From positions 12,148,501 to 12,212,500 of the forward strand of contig NC_135384.1 in NCBI RefSeq assembly GCF_049243985.1: 64,000 nucleotides of DNA, given 5' to 3'. Origin of the DNA: Paroedura picta. Taxonomy: Eukaryota; Chordata; Lepidosauria; Squamata; Gekkonidae. Positions 10,439 through 21,184 of this stretch are shown here, piece after piece. The number at the start of each line of letters is the position of its first letter. Position 1 is the stretch's first letter. Under the pieces are notes generated by a model. The model searched no databases. It was not told where the DNA came from and worked only from the letters and a program-made list of their open reading frames with translations. The translations under genes were made by a program, and so were the position numbers.

Positions 10439-10967
10439 TATTGGTTCCCAAACTTTTTCAGCCTGCTGCCTCCAATGAGGACCCAGATGGAGATAAAGAA
10501 AGATGGGGAAAGAGAGAGAGAAGCAAGCAATGGAAACTCCCATGGCCAGAAGCAAACAGCAGAAGGCTTTTCCAGCCTCTCAAAGATGGAAAAAATGGGG
10601 GAAAGTTGCTAACTGGGCTAAGAAATTCCTGAAGATCTGAGGTAGAGCTTGGGATGGACACGGTCTGAGGAGGGGAAGGAGCTCAGCAGGAATGTGTTCC
10701 CACCCAGTCCACCTCTTGAAGCTGTCAGTTTCTTCAGGAAGCAAAGTAGGGTTGGTCCTGGTCAGCACTGGGATGTGAGACCACTGAGAAAGTCCAGGGT
10801 CACTACTACCCAGAGGCAGGCAATGGGAAGTCTGTTGCTAGGAAAACGCAGCTGCAGCAGGAAGAGTCAGGCTGCCACCCTCATACTTCCCCCAAATTCT
10901 CACCCCCTCCCTGGATCCTTCCACCACTCCTGTGTGTGGGGTGTACTGCCCACTTTGGGAACCTCTA
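10439..10967. mobile_element. Non-autonomous hAT-like element
   Basis: 529 bp with terminal inverted repeats around GGTTCCCAAA (left TATTGGTTCCCAAAC, right TTTGGGAACCTCTA) and an 8-bp target duplication CTCTAAGC / CTTTAAGC with one mismatch (10431-10438 and 10968-10975). No transposase frame is visible inside. Confidence 0.65.
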
Positions 10968-10975
10968 CTTTAAGC

Positions 10976-12100
10976 ACAATTCAAGAATTAGGTTTTCATG
11001 CCACATTTGCTTTGATGAGAAATCACATCAAATTAATTCATTACCAAAGCTCTGCTTGTTAGTCTCACAATTTTGTTTTTGTTTTATTTTTTTAATACTT
11101 TCTCTGAAATCTCTTCCCTCTTGATCTCTCTGAGTCTTTTAAGAGTTTTTGTACTGGAAACTAGTTAACAAGGGATATGTTTTTATGTTTACCTAACTCA
11201 GAAATTTGCTCCTGTTTTTTATTCAGAAAAAAATTGCTCCTATTGTTCAGGTAAGATTGATACTATTGCATACTATAGAGATTTTGTCCTCTTTCCTCCC
11301 TCTCACTCAGGATTTCCCCTTTGTTTCTTCCTTCTTGCTTGCTGAGCAGCCCCAATATTTATTTTCTTCATATTTGTTTGTCAATGGCTGTCTTACTTAT
11401 ATATTTGATGCTGGCTAAGCCCTTAGATACGATGGAAGAGACAAAATCACTTATATATTTTTTCTGTAATGCCACACAACAGGCTTTGGCAAGTTCAAAA
11501 AATAAATACAATATTTTCTTTAACAGAGGGGGAAAATAAGGCGGAATTAGGAGTAGGATGCATGAGGTAACCTGATAAAAAACTGAGGTAACTTTCTAAT
11601 CACAATAAATCTAGATAATATTTTGCCAACAAAATGCTTTTGAAATATTGAAGAGAAATGGTTTCTTTTGAATTTTTTCTTTAACTTGCAAACATAAGTT
11701 TCTGAGTTTCACTTACACTTTATGTTTAGAGGGCAGGAACGTACAACCAAGTTCCCAAAATCCAGACAGACAGACAGGTAGATATAGATATAGAGAGCAG
11801 AAACCACTTCTCTTTTAAGAATTATCTCCCTTCTCACTGGACAGGAATTACTCTTCATCACCCAAGTGGCTATTTATTTTAGTGTCTATGAATTGTTAGC
11901 ATTAGGCACAATCTGAATAAGAACAACCATTAAATAACCTTAACTTCCTTAAGTTATTCATTGTAAGCCTGGCTCACTAACATAGTTGGTTGGATCTAGA
12001 ATTGCCAGGCTGAACCTGGGCCCATTCCACACATGTTGGATAATGCACTTTTTGTTGGGATTGCAATCAACAAGTAATTACATGAAGTCAGCCCTGAAGG
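10976..12100. other. Intergenic, nothing recognised
   Basis: AT-rich sequence with short open frames only. I see no exon, repeat family or RNA gene here. Confidence 0.5.
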
Positions 12101-12109
12101 ACTGTTATA

Positions 12110-12476
12110 AACTATTTAAGCAGCTAAACTGCACCTATGTGCTCAATAGTCGTTCCAGGGTCTTCCGCTAGGCATTTGGCTGAGACCAGACGTAAACAAC
12201 AGCGACCGAAGGGCCCCTGCTCCCGCCCCCCCTGAGAATTCCACCAATATGCTCTGGACCTGTTTGTATTGTTGCACTGTTGTATTGTTTATACTGTTAC
12301 ATTGTTATATGGTTACAACTATTAGTTATTATTATTGTAAGGTTATTCACATGTTTTTATAGACCGTTTTATGTATTGTTCTTTGTTCTTATGTAAACCA
12401 CCCTGAGCCTCCGGGGAGGGCGGTATATAAATATAAATATAATGAATGAATGAATGAATGAATGAATGAATGAATG
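12110..12476 (+). mobile_element. L2 LINE 3' end with AATG repeat tail
   Basis: Ends in the L2-type 3' terminus CACCCTGAGCCTCCGGGGAG followed by GGCGGTATATAAATATAAAT and then a simple AATG repeat (12442-12476). The mirror-image copy is at 57999-58390 with a TTTA tail. Confidence 0.7.
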
Positions 12477-12867
12477 CTGTGATTTCAGATATTAACTGTG
12501 GAAAAACCCCAGCATATTTTCTGAGAGCTCCCTTTGTTTGAGCCAACCATTGTACAATTCCTGCTTCAGGAAGAGAAGCACTCTGTGGTCTTGCAGGAGT
12601 AAGCAGCCAACCACCATTAGACTCATCTCTCTCCATCTGCTGATGTGTGGCATGTAGTCCTGCCTGAAGCCTAGATGTAGAGGCTTGCAATATGTTTTTT
12701 TTCTGTACCTACTCTTTAAGCATTGGGACTCTGGTACAGTAGGGAGACTGAAGTAAATGAATATGAAATATATTTGTAAATAACCCTTCCAGTAAAGATT
12801 ACTTTCTTTTAAACCTCAAAGCTCTATGAGTGTGAATCTGTGCCTCATCCACAAAAGATATCTAAGC

Positions 12868-12960
12868 AATGCATAGGCAGGCAATGACAAACCACCTCAG
12901 AACATCTTGAAAACTTCACAGGGTCACCAAAAGTATGCTCAGATGTAAAAGTGGTAGCAG
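12868..12960 (+). repeat. 5S-rRNA-type SINE, 3' body fragment
   Basis: Carries the AGGCAATGACAAACCACCTC segment and the GGTCACCA region found at the 3' part of the fuller 5S-derived SINE at 23693-23884. The 5S-like head is missing. Confidence 0.5.
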
Positions 12961-13269
12961 TCTTGAAAATCTGATCATAATGTCATATAAAAACATGATA
13001 TTGAAAATCAGGATTTAAATATGAATATGATGTCACATAATGAATGTGCGTGGTGTGTGTGTGTGTGCATTCATGTTTTGCACTTTTTGGTGCAAAGAAG
13101 ATTGTGCCATTTAGGCAATCACACCGGCTATAAACTTTATACGTGATGTTAAATTCTTGGTGGAAAAGATGAAGCATAATTAATTTTCATTACCGACTCA
13201 TTGCCTTTTACAAGCAGTAATAACTTATCTTGGGACTACTGTCACTAACTTCTCTTGGGCTTTGTGGAG

Positions 13270-13457
13270 ACCATTCCCAAGAACTTGTGTACAATACACA
13301 TATATACAGCCTCTTTCCCTTAAGATACCCATTAACTAAGAACCAATAGAGTCCTTTATTGTAGAGTCTGTGGATGAGCAAGAAAATATCAGCGTTTGCT
13401 CGCAATTTTTTAAAGACAGAAGTCAAAGAAAGATGGAAAAAAGTCTTGCACTGAAAG
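13270..13457 (+). promoter_or_regulatory. Promoter and 5' exon of OR gene A
   Basis: Homologous to 24540-24714 and 58815-58999. An Olf1/EBF-like CCATTCCCAAGAA (13271-13283) precedes a TATA-like TATATACA (13301-13308). The exon ends CTGAAAG|GTAAAG with GT at 13458. Two ATGs lie in the exon: 13374, which opens a 26-codon uORF ending at 13454, and 13433, which after splicing to 15505 is in frame with the receptor. A TTAATT site upstream (about 13179) could bind LHX2-type homeodomain factors; this is inference. Confidence 0.65.
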
Positions 13458-13604
13458 GTAAAGGCCAGCCATCTATTTCACTCTTCTTATCCCTTGATTT
13501 ATGTTTCCACACTCTTCATAGTCAAACAGCAAGGATGTTATCTGAATGTTCTACAGCATATAAGACAGGATATAATGTTAAGTTTTTACATAAAGAGTGA
13601 TTAA

Positions 13605-13860
13605 AATATGGAATTTTCAAAAGAGGATGTATTGATAGTTACAGGGATGAGCAGTTTAGAAGGGGGGTTAGATAGATTCATGGAGAGTAGCTCTATCAGT
13701 AACTACTAGCCATTGGGACTGAGGGAAAGCTCAGTATTCAGAAGCACCAAACTTCTGACTACCAGAGACAGAAGGCAACATCAGGGGAAGGCAGAGGACT
13801 CTGTGCCCTGCTGTTTTTGGCCCTCCAGAGGAACTGGTTGACTACTGTGTAAGACAGGAT
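13605..13860 (+). mobile_element. CR1-like LINE 3' end in OR A intron
   Basis: The TAGATTCATGGA, ACTACTAGCCATTGGGACTGAG and AGGAACTGGTTGACTACTGT segments are typical of an old CR1-like 3' end. The same copy is present at equivalent places at 24875-25225 and 59170-59465, so it was inserted before the units duplicated. Confidence 0.6.
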
Positions 13861-13861
13861 T

Positions 13862-14010
13862 CCTTCCTTCTTTCCTTCTTTCCTTCTTCCCTTCCCTTCC
13901 TTTTTGTATTTATATACCGGCAGCTCTCCAAACAAACTCGCAGCAGTTTACAATAAAACAATAAAAACCAGTATGACCCCCATAAAAACCTCTTAAAACA
14001 TTAACCTCAA
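13862..14010 (-). repeat. CTTT repeat and LINE tail
   Basis: A CCTTCTTT microsatellite (13862-13900) followed by TATATACCGGCAGCTCTCC and an AATAAAA-rich stretch, which resembles the 3' end of an L2-like LINE in antisense. It lies in the intron of OR gene A. Confidence 0.4.
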
Positions 14011-15079
14011 AACTGTAAACATTAAAAGATGGCAATGCAGAATTCTAACCCCCATCCTCTCCCTGTGTCCAACTAGGGGCCAAGATATCCTAGCCCGACA
14101 GTTTTGGGATAATCATAGTAATTTATTATACTGGGGATGAAATTAGTAAACTTATACTATCTGTTCATTATCTCTGAGTGACTTCATGAATTCATATTCT
14201 GCAGTCACTGTTTTTCATGCATGCATTTCACATTCTGCAGCCATTGCTTTTTCACCTGTATATGACTCCTCACTATACAGACCGACATGTTGCCATGTAT
14301 TACTATACAAATATAATGCATGTGTCACACCACTGGAAAAATATCGCTCAGCTTTGTTACTGAACTGCTGTAATCTTAAAACACTGTGCATCCCTTCGCA
14401 TGGCAGAAACACTATAAATATAGGAGAGGAAAAAAAAACAACTGAATACAAAGTAGAAACAGGTATTTTTTAATGTATCTTCATCTCTTCCATCATGGCC
14501 TTTCAGTCATACAAGCCAACCCTTAGACACATCCAATCTGCCATTTCCTGCAAATATGAATCTATTTAAAAGGAAATTACTCTTTCACCACCCCAGCACA
14601 ACTGGCTTCTCTCCTGTTTGCACAGTCTTTATTCTCAACCCTTCCTTAGGAAATCAGCTCTAGAGACAAGGCACTAAGGATGGAATCATTCTAGATATTC
14701 ACAATGTTCTTAGAATCCTAACACTGATCTGCAAAGCAACAGTAGCCGCGTTCTTAGCCCGTATTTTCATTTGAAGCAAGTTCCGAGAGGGATAGTATGT
14801 GCCTTACTTCCAGTTCACTTTCTCTCCACATCTTTGAGGTGAGTCTTCCATAGTCCACCAGAGAACCTGATGGGAGAGCAGTTCTAGCTGAATAATCTAC
14901 CTACTTATTCTAGGCATTCATTAAAAAGGTGAGATTCAAAGGGGGAAAGTTTTTTATCCTTGGTTACAGTCCCTGTATAGGACAGGTATAGACCCCCATG
15001 CGCCAAACATCTAGACATGGGATACCTCTCCTAAGAGCAGTGGAGGACTATTGTCTTCAGGTGTGGATAGGTGAGGAGC

Positions 15080-15225
15080 GTATGGATAGGTGAGGAGGGA
15101 AGGACATAGTTATATTTTGTATTTTTGTATTTTTATTGTGTTTTATGGTGATTTTATTGTAAACCACTACAAGCCATCAAAGTCCGAATGTGGCAGTTAA
15201 TAAAAGCAAGTATAAATAAATATAT
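15080..15225 (+). mobile_element. Probable LINE 3' tail
   Basis: Ends with TTTTATTGTAAACCACTACA and a TATAAATAAATATATGAAT tail, resembling decayed L2-type 3' ends. Low confidence. It lies between exon 1 and exon 2 of OR gene A. Confidence 0.35.
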
Positions 15226-15530
15226 GAATAGATCCTGTCCTCGGCTCTACTATAGCACATTTAGTAGAGGGCTTTGCCAACCGCAGTTAATTTAAGGTAT
15301 GAATTGCCAGAAACAGAACAAGACTTCTGCGGATGAAAAGGTATGTCAGTCGTTTTAGCTATAAAACCATTGTCAGCTAGAGTTTCTATGTGATCTCAGA
15401 AGTTCTATAGATGATAATCAGCTTTAGGAAACAGATGAGAAACCCAATTTGTCTTCAAAGTCGTATTCTGTCATTCTCCTAATGCTAGCTTTTCTCCTAT
15501 ACAGACAACAAGCCAGCTACGGAAAACGCA

Positions 15531-16478
15531 GTGTCCAACCAAAGCACTGTATCTCAGTTCCTGCTTCTGGGATTTTCGGATGTTAGAGAATTGCAGGTGC
15601 TGAGCTTTGGGTTGTTTCTTGTCATTTACATGACCTCCCTTACTGCAAACATTCTTGTCTTCACAGTCATAGCCACTGGCCACCACGTTCATACCCCAAT
15701 GTATTTTTTCTTAATGAACCTATCCATCATTGACATTGGTTCCATCTCCATCACTCTTCCCAAAGCCATGGCCAATTCCCTCCTGAACACGAGGCTAATT
15801 TCATATTACGAATGTGCGGCGCAAGTATTTTTCCTTTTCTTCTTCTTGTCTTCAGAGTGGATCCTTCTAACAATCATGGCGTACGATCGATACGCTGCTA
15901 TCTGTGATCCTCTGAACTACGGACGAGTAATGAACAGGAGGTTCTGTTTTCAAATGGTCATAAGTGCTTGGATGGGAGGACTTTTGTATGGAATTCTTAA
16001 CGTGACTAGCACTTTCATCATAACTTTTTGCTCCAGTGTAATCAATCAATTCTTTTGTGAAGTTCCTCATCTGCTCAGACTCTCCTGTTCGAATCTTTAT
16101 CTCATTGAAATTGGGGTTCTTATAATAGCTTCATGCATCTGTACATGTTGTTTGGGCTTCATAGTTGCCTCTTATGTCCATATTTTCAGAACAGTACTCG
16201 GAATTACTTCTGTGGAGGGCAAGAGAAAAGCTTTCTCCACATGCATCCCTCACTTGATAGTTGTTTCTCTGTTCCTCGCTGTTGGTATGATTGCCCATCT
16301 GAAGCCAGCTTCCAGCTCCCCCTCTAACTGGGATCTTGCATTTTCTTTAACGTATACTGTGGTGCCACCAACACTGAATCCAATAATCTATACAATCCGA
16401 AACAAGGAGATCAAAGCAGAAATTTCCAAAGTCTTTTTGGGGGCAGTTCATGCGAACAGAAAAATGACAGGTTTTTAG
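15531..16478 (+). CDS. Olfactory receptor A (OR family 14-like), coding exon
   Basis: A seven-transmembrane odorant receptor of 315 residues counting from the usual start. It would couple to Golf in sensory neuron cilia. Visible marks: NQS glycosylation site at residue 3, HTPMYFFL (54-61), Cys95, MAYDRYAAIC (116-125), three Cys of extracellular loop 2, SYVHIF, KAFSTCIPHL and NPIIYTIRN. The DRY motif is followed by Ala instead of the usual Val, as in gene J. The usual ATG is GTG here (15531). The frame is open back to the acceptor TTTCTCCTATACAG (ending 15504), and an in-frame ATG in exon 1 at 13433 could start a protein extended by 25 codons. The last 400 bases are almost identical to gene J. 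I infer a possibly functional gene with a shifted start; otherwise a newly dead one. Confidence 0.85.
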   Translation: MSNQSTVSQFLLLGFSDVRELQVLSFGLFLVIYMTSLTANILVFTVIATGHHVHTPMYFFLMNLSIIDIGSISITLPKAMANSLLNTRLISYYECAAQVFFLFFFLSSEWILLTIMAYDRYAAICDPLNYGRVMNRRFCFQMVISAWMGGLLYGILNVTSTFIITFCSSVINQFFCEVPHLLRLSCSNLYLIEIGVLIIASCICTCCLGFIVASYVHIFRTVLGITSVEGKRKAFSTCIPHLIVVSLFLAVGMIAHLKPASSSPSNWDLAFSLTYTVVPPTLNPIIYTIRNKEIKAEISKVFLGAVHANRKMTGF

Positions 16479-16729
16479 TCTTAACATGTAGTTTTCCTGT
16501 TCATGATTTTTCAGAATGATCATTAAGAGCAGGATTTTTTACACAAATCTACGGATTACAATACATGAAGTGTCTGGTTATGAAATGAAATTGATTCATA
16601 TCATTGATTAAATGCATTTTTTGTTTGAGTTTGGAATTATACTAGACACAGACAGGCAAGCAGTGGGAGATGTCTTGAAAACTATAGGTTCCCTTCTTGT
16701 GCTCATTATAATACTGTTGAAAACCTGTC

Positions 16730-17100
16730 AAGGTTACCAGGTCCTTCAGAGCAGCCAGTGGGAGATGAGAGGTACCTTTACCTGGAGTGGAGAGGAACGA
16801 TGAGGTGCCTAGGTGGCCCAGGAGTAATATAGGCAGGTTGGGGGAAGACCTTTTGGTTTGGGGGCAAAAGTCTATGGTAGAATTATTTTCTACCAGAGGT
16901 ATACCCAGAAAACCAGAGCTTAGGGTCTCAAAGTGTCTAGACCACTTCAGTCACTGAGGCAAATCATGGTAATCTCCAGCATTCTTTACTTTTTTTTGGG
17001 GGGGGGGAGGTTAATCCCTCCCACTGGCCAGCTGGCTCAAAGAGGTGGGGCCTGAATGGGGGTACCCCCTCATGGTAGGGGTCTGGCATCCCTAATTCCT
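16730..17100. repeat. Unclassified dispersed repeat
   Basis: Contains GGGGGCAAAAGTCTATGG and TTCTACCAGAGGT, and further CACTGGCCAGCTGG and a GGGGCCTG segment. Related sequence follows the MSN-type receptors at about 30780-31140 and 61890-62130, so it belongs to their duplicated 3' flank. The family is not known to me. Confidence 0.45.
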
Positions 17101-18880
17101 AAATAAATATAATTTGATACAAATGTTGAATTGTTTGCTTCGAGTAATGATTTCCAAAATGAAAAAAAAAATGGCTACAGATGTTCAATAAGGTTTTCTT
17201 TCAACTGTCTACTTTGTGTGAATTTCTAAAGTTTCATATTAGGTATAAATCAGAATATTTCTTTCTTTTTGTCCATTGGAGTCCATTGTTTGAAGAGAAC
17301 ACATTGTGTTGTGATGTTAATTAATGCTCGTTTTAAATATTGACTTTTAACTCTTTAAAGTTTTAAAGTTCTAAAGTTTTACTGACAGTGGATTTCTAAC
17401 CTTTTTCTGCATACTTTTACTATAAACTGTCATCGTTTATAAGTATATCTGAAATTTAGGTCTAAACAACCATAAAATAAAGATTGATTGACTGACTAAT
17501 TGAATTTTTTTTTGTAAAAAAAAGGTCAACACTTGTCTTTATTCCTTAAGTGAACCGAAAATGGTTTAGATTGTTTTTCTCTCCACCATTTTTTCCTTGC
17601 CCCCAAGAAGTGGGTTAGGCTAAGAATGTGTCTCTGACCCAAGTTAAACCCAGGTCTCTTAGATATTAGATGTTGGTCATCCCACAACTAGCTTTAATTT
17701 CTGATGAATCATATTTGCCTTTGAAGATGCATGAGGATGAGTGGTTTATTGACATAGCCCAGACCATGATATTCATATTCTCCTAATTCTTGCCACTGTA
17801 ACTCTCTCATCACCTTGAATTGGGCAGCCAGTTTTGAAACTCCTAGTTGTATTTTCTGCCACAAACAGATAACTTTAACTTCCAGTGCAAATAGCATGTG
17901 AGTGGTGGTGATTCCAGAAATAACATGGCCAGGATATTCTGATCCCATACCTTATTGGCACTGCAACTTCCATGATAATTCTGAATCCAATGCCAATTTT
18001 GAAATGTCTAGCCTTACCGCCCCAGTGCCCCTAAAGAAGATACAAGACAACCCACCGTATACCTGCTAAACTAGTTATGGCCAAAACAGTTCAAGGTCAG
18101 ACCTAATTAACCTAAAAAAAAAACACCACCAGGCCAAATATGATAAAGCAGGTGAACAAGGATCCTGCCCAAGTCCCCATCCATTATAAGGCCCCCAAGT
18201 TCCTGCTTGGCCTTTAATATCTTGGCTAATCCCAAGGTATTGAAAGTGGATGGGTGGGTCAGAATAATTACCCTTGAGCTTCACTGATGTCTGCCATAGT
18301 TTTTAACCATAGCATCCCAGGCAAAATAAAATGAGGGTAGGTTTCACAACATATGTTCACATTGATAAAATTACACAAATGGTCCATTGACCTTATTAAT
18401 TTACCTTATTAATTATTCATTAATTGGTTGATTGATTGTTTGCACTTATTAATAGCCACTCCTGGCCAGCTGGCTCAAGGCAATTTTCAGAAACAAAGAA
18501 CTCCCTATCCCATCTAACCCATCCCATCCCACATGTCTCCCCTTCAGTCTTCAATGGGCCTAGAAAAATGGGCATGGGGTTTGGAACCTTATCCATTTAC
18601 CTTATCCCTGGAGCAAGAATTTTGGTGCATGGACCTTGGATTCAGACATGGTGAGATAGAGGATCTTAGACAAGGATCCTATATATATTAAAAACCTGTT
18701 ATATACTCTGCTCTGCTTACAATCATACTGGCTTGTATCCTACAAACTTTCCCGTCTGGCTAGTAAAACCATCCAAAAACTATGCTATGTGATTTGTGAT
18801 GTGTGTTTATCATTAGGATTGCACTGAGAAGAGTATGTGAGTGAGATCAAGCAGTCAAACTGATGGAGCCCATCTGTAGG
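17100..18880. other. Intergenic spacer A-B
   Basis: 17120-17350 is homologous to the flank of gene J (about 62170-62530). 18130-18270 carries the CCTGCTTGGCC block found upstream of every MPNSS-type promoter. No gene seen. Confidence 0.5.
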
Positions 18881-18992
18881 AAGACTTTTACATGCTATCT
18901 CAAACATAAAGATGGTAAAGCTCTTGAAAAATCCACAGAAGAAATACTGGGAACATGGATGGATTTTTGTGCACAGTCCATTACCACTTTTA

Positions 18993-19161
18993 GACCGTTT
19001 ATGCACTGGGAACTTCACTGCCCCAGCTCCCATGCAGGAGCACAAATAGGGGGCAGATGAGGTGCACCAGGCCAAATACTCCCCCATGTGGTTGCAGGAA
19101 GAGGTGGGGCAACCTGCCACAACTAAGACTCCAGCCTGCAACCTCCAGTGCATAAACGGTC
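18993..19161. mobile_element. Harbinger-like MITE, 169 bp
   Basis: Terminal inverted repeats GACCGTTTATGCACTGG and CCAGTGCATAAACGGTC are perfect over 17 bp. The element is flanked by TTA on both sides (18990-18992, 19162-19164). The homologous site near 25446 is empty and has one TTA, which proves the insertion and the 3-bp duplication. A 3-bp TTA duplication is typical of the PIF/Harbinger superfamily. Confidence 0.85.
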
Positions 19162-19379
19162 TTAGGGAACACCAGTGACCACTGAACTTTACTATCATAA
19201 AGGTTGGTATTTTAAAAAGAAGCACTACTTCTTTCAGTGAAAACATCATAAGTTAAATGTCTGGCTGAGGAAAGGGTTGCATAGGACGCTTACCTGTGCT
19301 GTGAATTGGAGGATCACCCCTACAGTTGCATAATCCAGGAAATATTTTTCATCAGAAAGTCGTTACATTCCATAGATAG

Positions 19380-19613
19380 AAATAACTTCTCTTGGGACCT
19401 CTGTTATAAAACTCTTCTGGGAACATCCTAAAAAAAAAAAAAAAACAGTGCAGAAGAGATATAAAACTTCCTTTCCATGAAGCAGAAATTCACTATGAAT
19501 CCAAAGCACAAAATATTATAGATGTGGATGGACAAGAAATCTTCTGCCAGCTTTCGGGAATATCTTTGTGAAAAGAAATCAAATGAGAAAGACTGAAAGA
19601 GCCTCCCTGAAAG
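19380..19613 (+). promoter_or_regulatory. Promoter and 5' exon of OR gene B
   Basis: Block conserved in all seven MPNSS-type units. An EBF-like TCTCTTGGGA (19389-19398, one mismatch to TCCCNNGGGA) precedes TATAAAA (19460-19466). The untranslated exon runs to CCTGAAAG|GTAACA (GT at 19614). It splices to TTTTCCTCAACAG (ending 21157), giving an intron of 1544 bp. The role of the sites is inferred from conservation and from known OR promoter architecture. Confidence 0.7.
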
Positions 19614-20708
19614 GTAACAATCTTCCCTTTTCCATTGTCATCCATCTTCTTTAAAAAGTTCACAGCCTACTATATAAAGTCCACTTTATAAATTAGGCTT
19701 CTCTAAAAAGTCTACCATATGCCTTATTGAATGTACTTATAATCATGCATGGCATCAATAGGAAGATATGGAATATGTTAGCAAAATGTTGCAAACGAGC
19801 TATGCAAAAGAAATAGGCTTACAGTCTATGGCTTGTACTATCTGAAGGAGATTGCATGCCTGCCCTTAGCATCATGGACAGAATCCTGCCCAATTTTTCT
19901 TCTGACTACACTCCATGACCCATGTGGCCTTTGTCCAAGCAGGTTCTATGATACACAGTGCAGTGTTTTTCGGTGATCAAAAAAGATATCTGCTCCCCTT
20001 TTAACAAGTAGAAATGCTTCCTAGGTCCAGCCAACATTTTCTTTCTCAGTATTTTGTTTCCTCACAATGCAAACCACTGTTATTATATGTTTCCACAAAA
20101 ACATTATTTCATTTTCTGTAACAATGCCCATGGTTCTCCATGGCTTTTCTGCTAAAGTGGTATGAAGAATTATGTTTGGCCACATGGGGTAACCTCACTT
20201 CTGTGTGTCCCTCACAGCATTATTTGGACTGAAATATAATATTTGAATGTATGCATACAAACAGTATAGATAGGAATCCCTATGTGTTCCCTCATTCCCT
20301 TTCATGCTGATATACCCTTACAAATGTCTACTGGTTATTTTAGAATTCCCACTGTACATTAGCGAACAATTCTCCACTCCCCGCAGAAATAAATTCTGTT
20401 TTCACAAAATGCTTTTGATCAATCTGTCATTTAATCTCCAGTAATTCGTCTTCAAAGACAAGGGAGTGAAGACTGTATCAAGGTAGATATTTGAAAGTGT
20501 TGTATTCAACCCCCAATAATAATTTTCTAAGAAATATTAGAAGTGAAGGTAATCACTTTGGATCTTGGATGGACATCAGAGACCTTTATTGCTTCAACAA
20601 TACGTACTAGTTAATCCGTGAATGAGCCCATTGCATTTTGAACCTATAAACGAGTAGGTTTAAAGGAGTAGATTCAAATGATGGTCATGATGAACTGACC
20701 ATCATGGT

Positions 20709-20800
20709 CAGCTCATAGTCTGACAAAGGGTGCTTGCACTCGAAAGCTCACGCCTTGAATAAATCTTTGTTGGTCTTAAAGGTGGTACTGGACTCTGACT
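20709..20800 (+). mobile_element. Penelope-like element end with hammerhead-like core
   Basis: Reads CTGACAA (20720-20726), then a hairpin GGGTGC-TT-GCACTC, then GAAAG, followed by CTTGAATAAATCTTTGTTGG and TAAAGGTGGTACTGGACTC. This resembles the termini of Penelope-like retroelements, which are known to carry hammerhead ribozyme motifs (CUGANGA, stem, GAAA). Related fragments: 22687-22898 and 56747-56815. Confidence 0.5.
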
Positions 20801-21027
20801 ATATACGAGTAAAATGTCTGCTTTCCAGGTAGCCTTATTCATCTCTATAACCTTGAACCTTGGGATCAAACAAAACTGCAGTATCTTGTCAGAGGGTTAG
20901 ATGCAGATAAAAGAAATAAAAGAAGCACTTTCTTTGCCTATCAGAGCTCCAAACCATTCTTTAGCCTTATTATGGAGTTCTGTTCAGTAAGCATCAAAAC
21001 CTTTGAAGAGGAGAACTGGGTCAAACT

Positions 21028-21093
21028 GGAAGGAAGGAAGGAAGGAAGGAAGGAAGGAAGGAAGGAAGGAAGGAAGGAAGGAAGGAAGGAAGG
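21028..21093 (+). repeat. GGAA tetranucleotide microsatellite
   Basis: About 16 units of GGAA in the intron of gene B, about 65 bp before the acceptor. Genes C, E, F, G and H have GA dinucleotide tracts at the corresponding place. Confidence 0.95.
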
Positions 21094-21184
21094 TTGGGAT
21101 TAAATCAAGCAAAATAATTAACAAAATCTGAAATAACCTCTCAATTTTCCTCAACAGTAATCAAGGAAAAGTCCATGCAAGGAA

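Noticed and set aside
7700-15000. A second housekeeping gene starting rightwards from the CpG island
   Set aside because: No coding exon with splice signals was recognised; the interval is filled with repeats and receptor upstream sequence.
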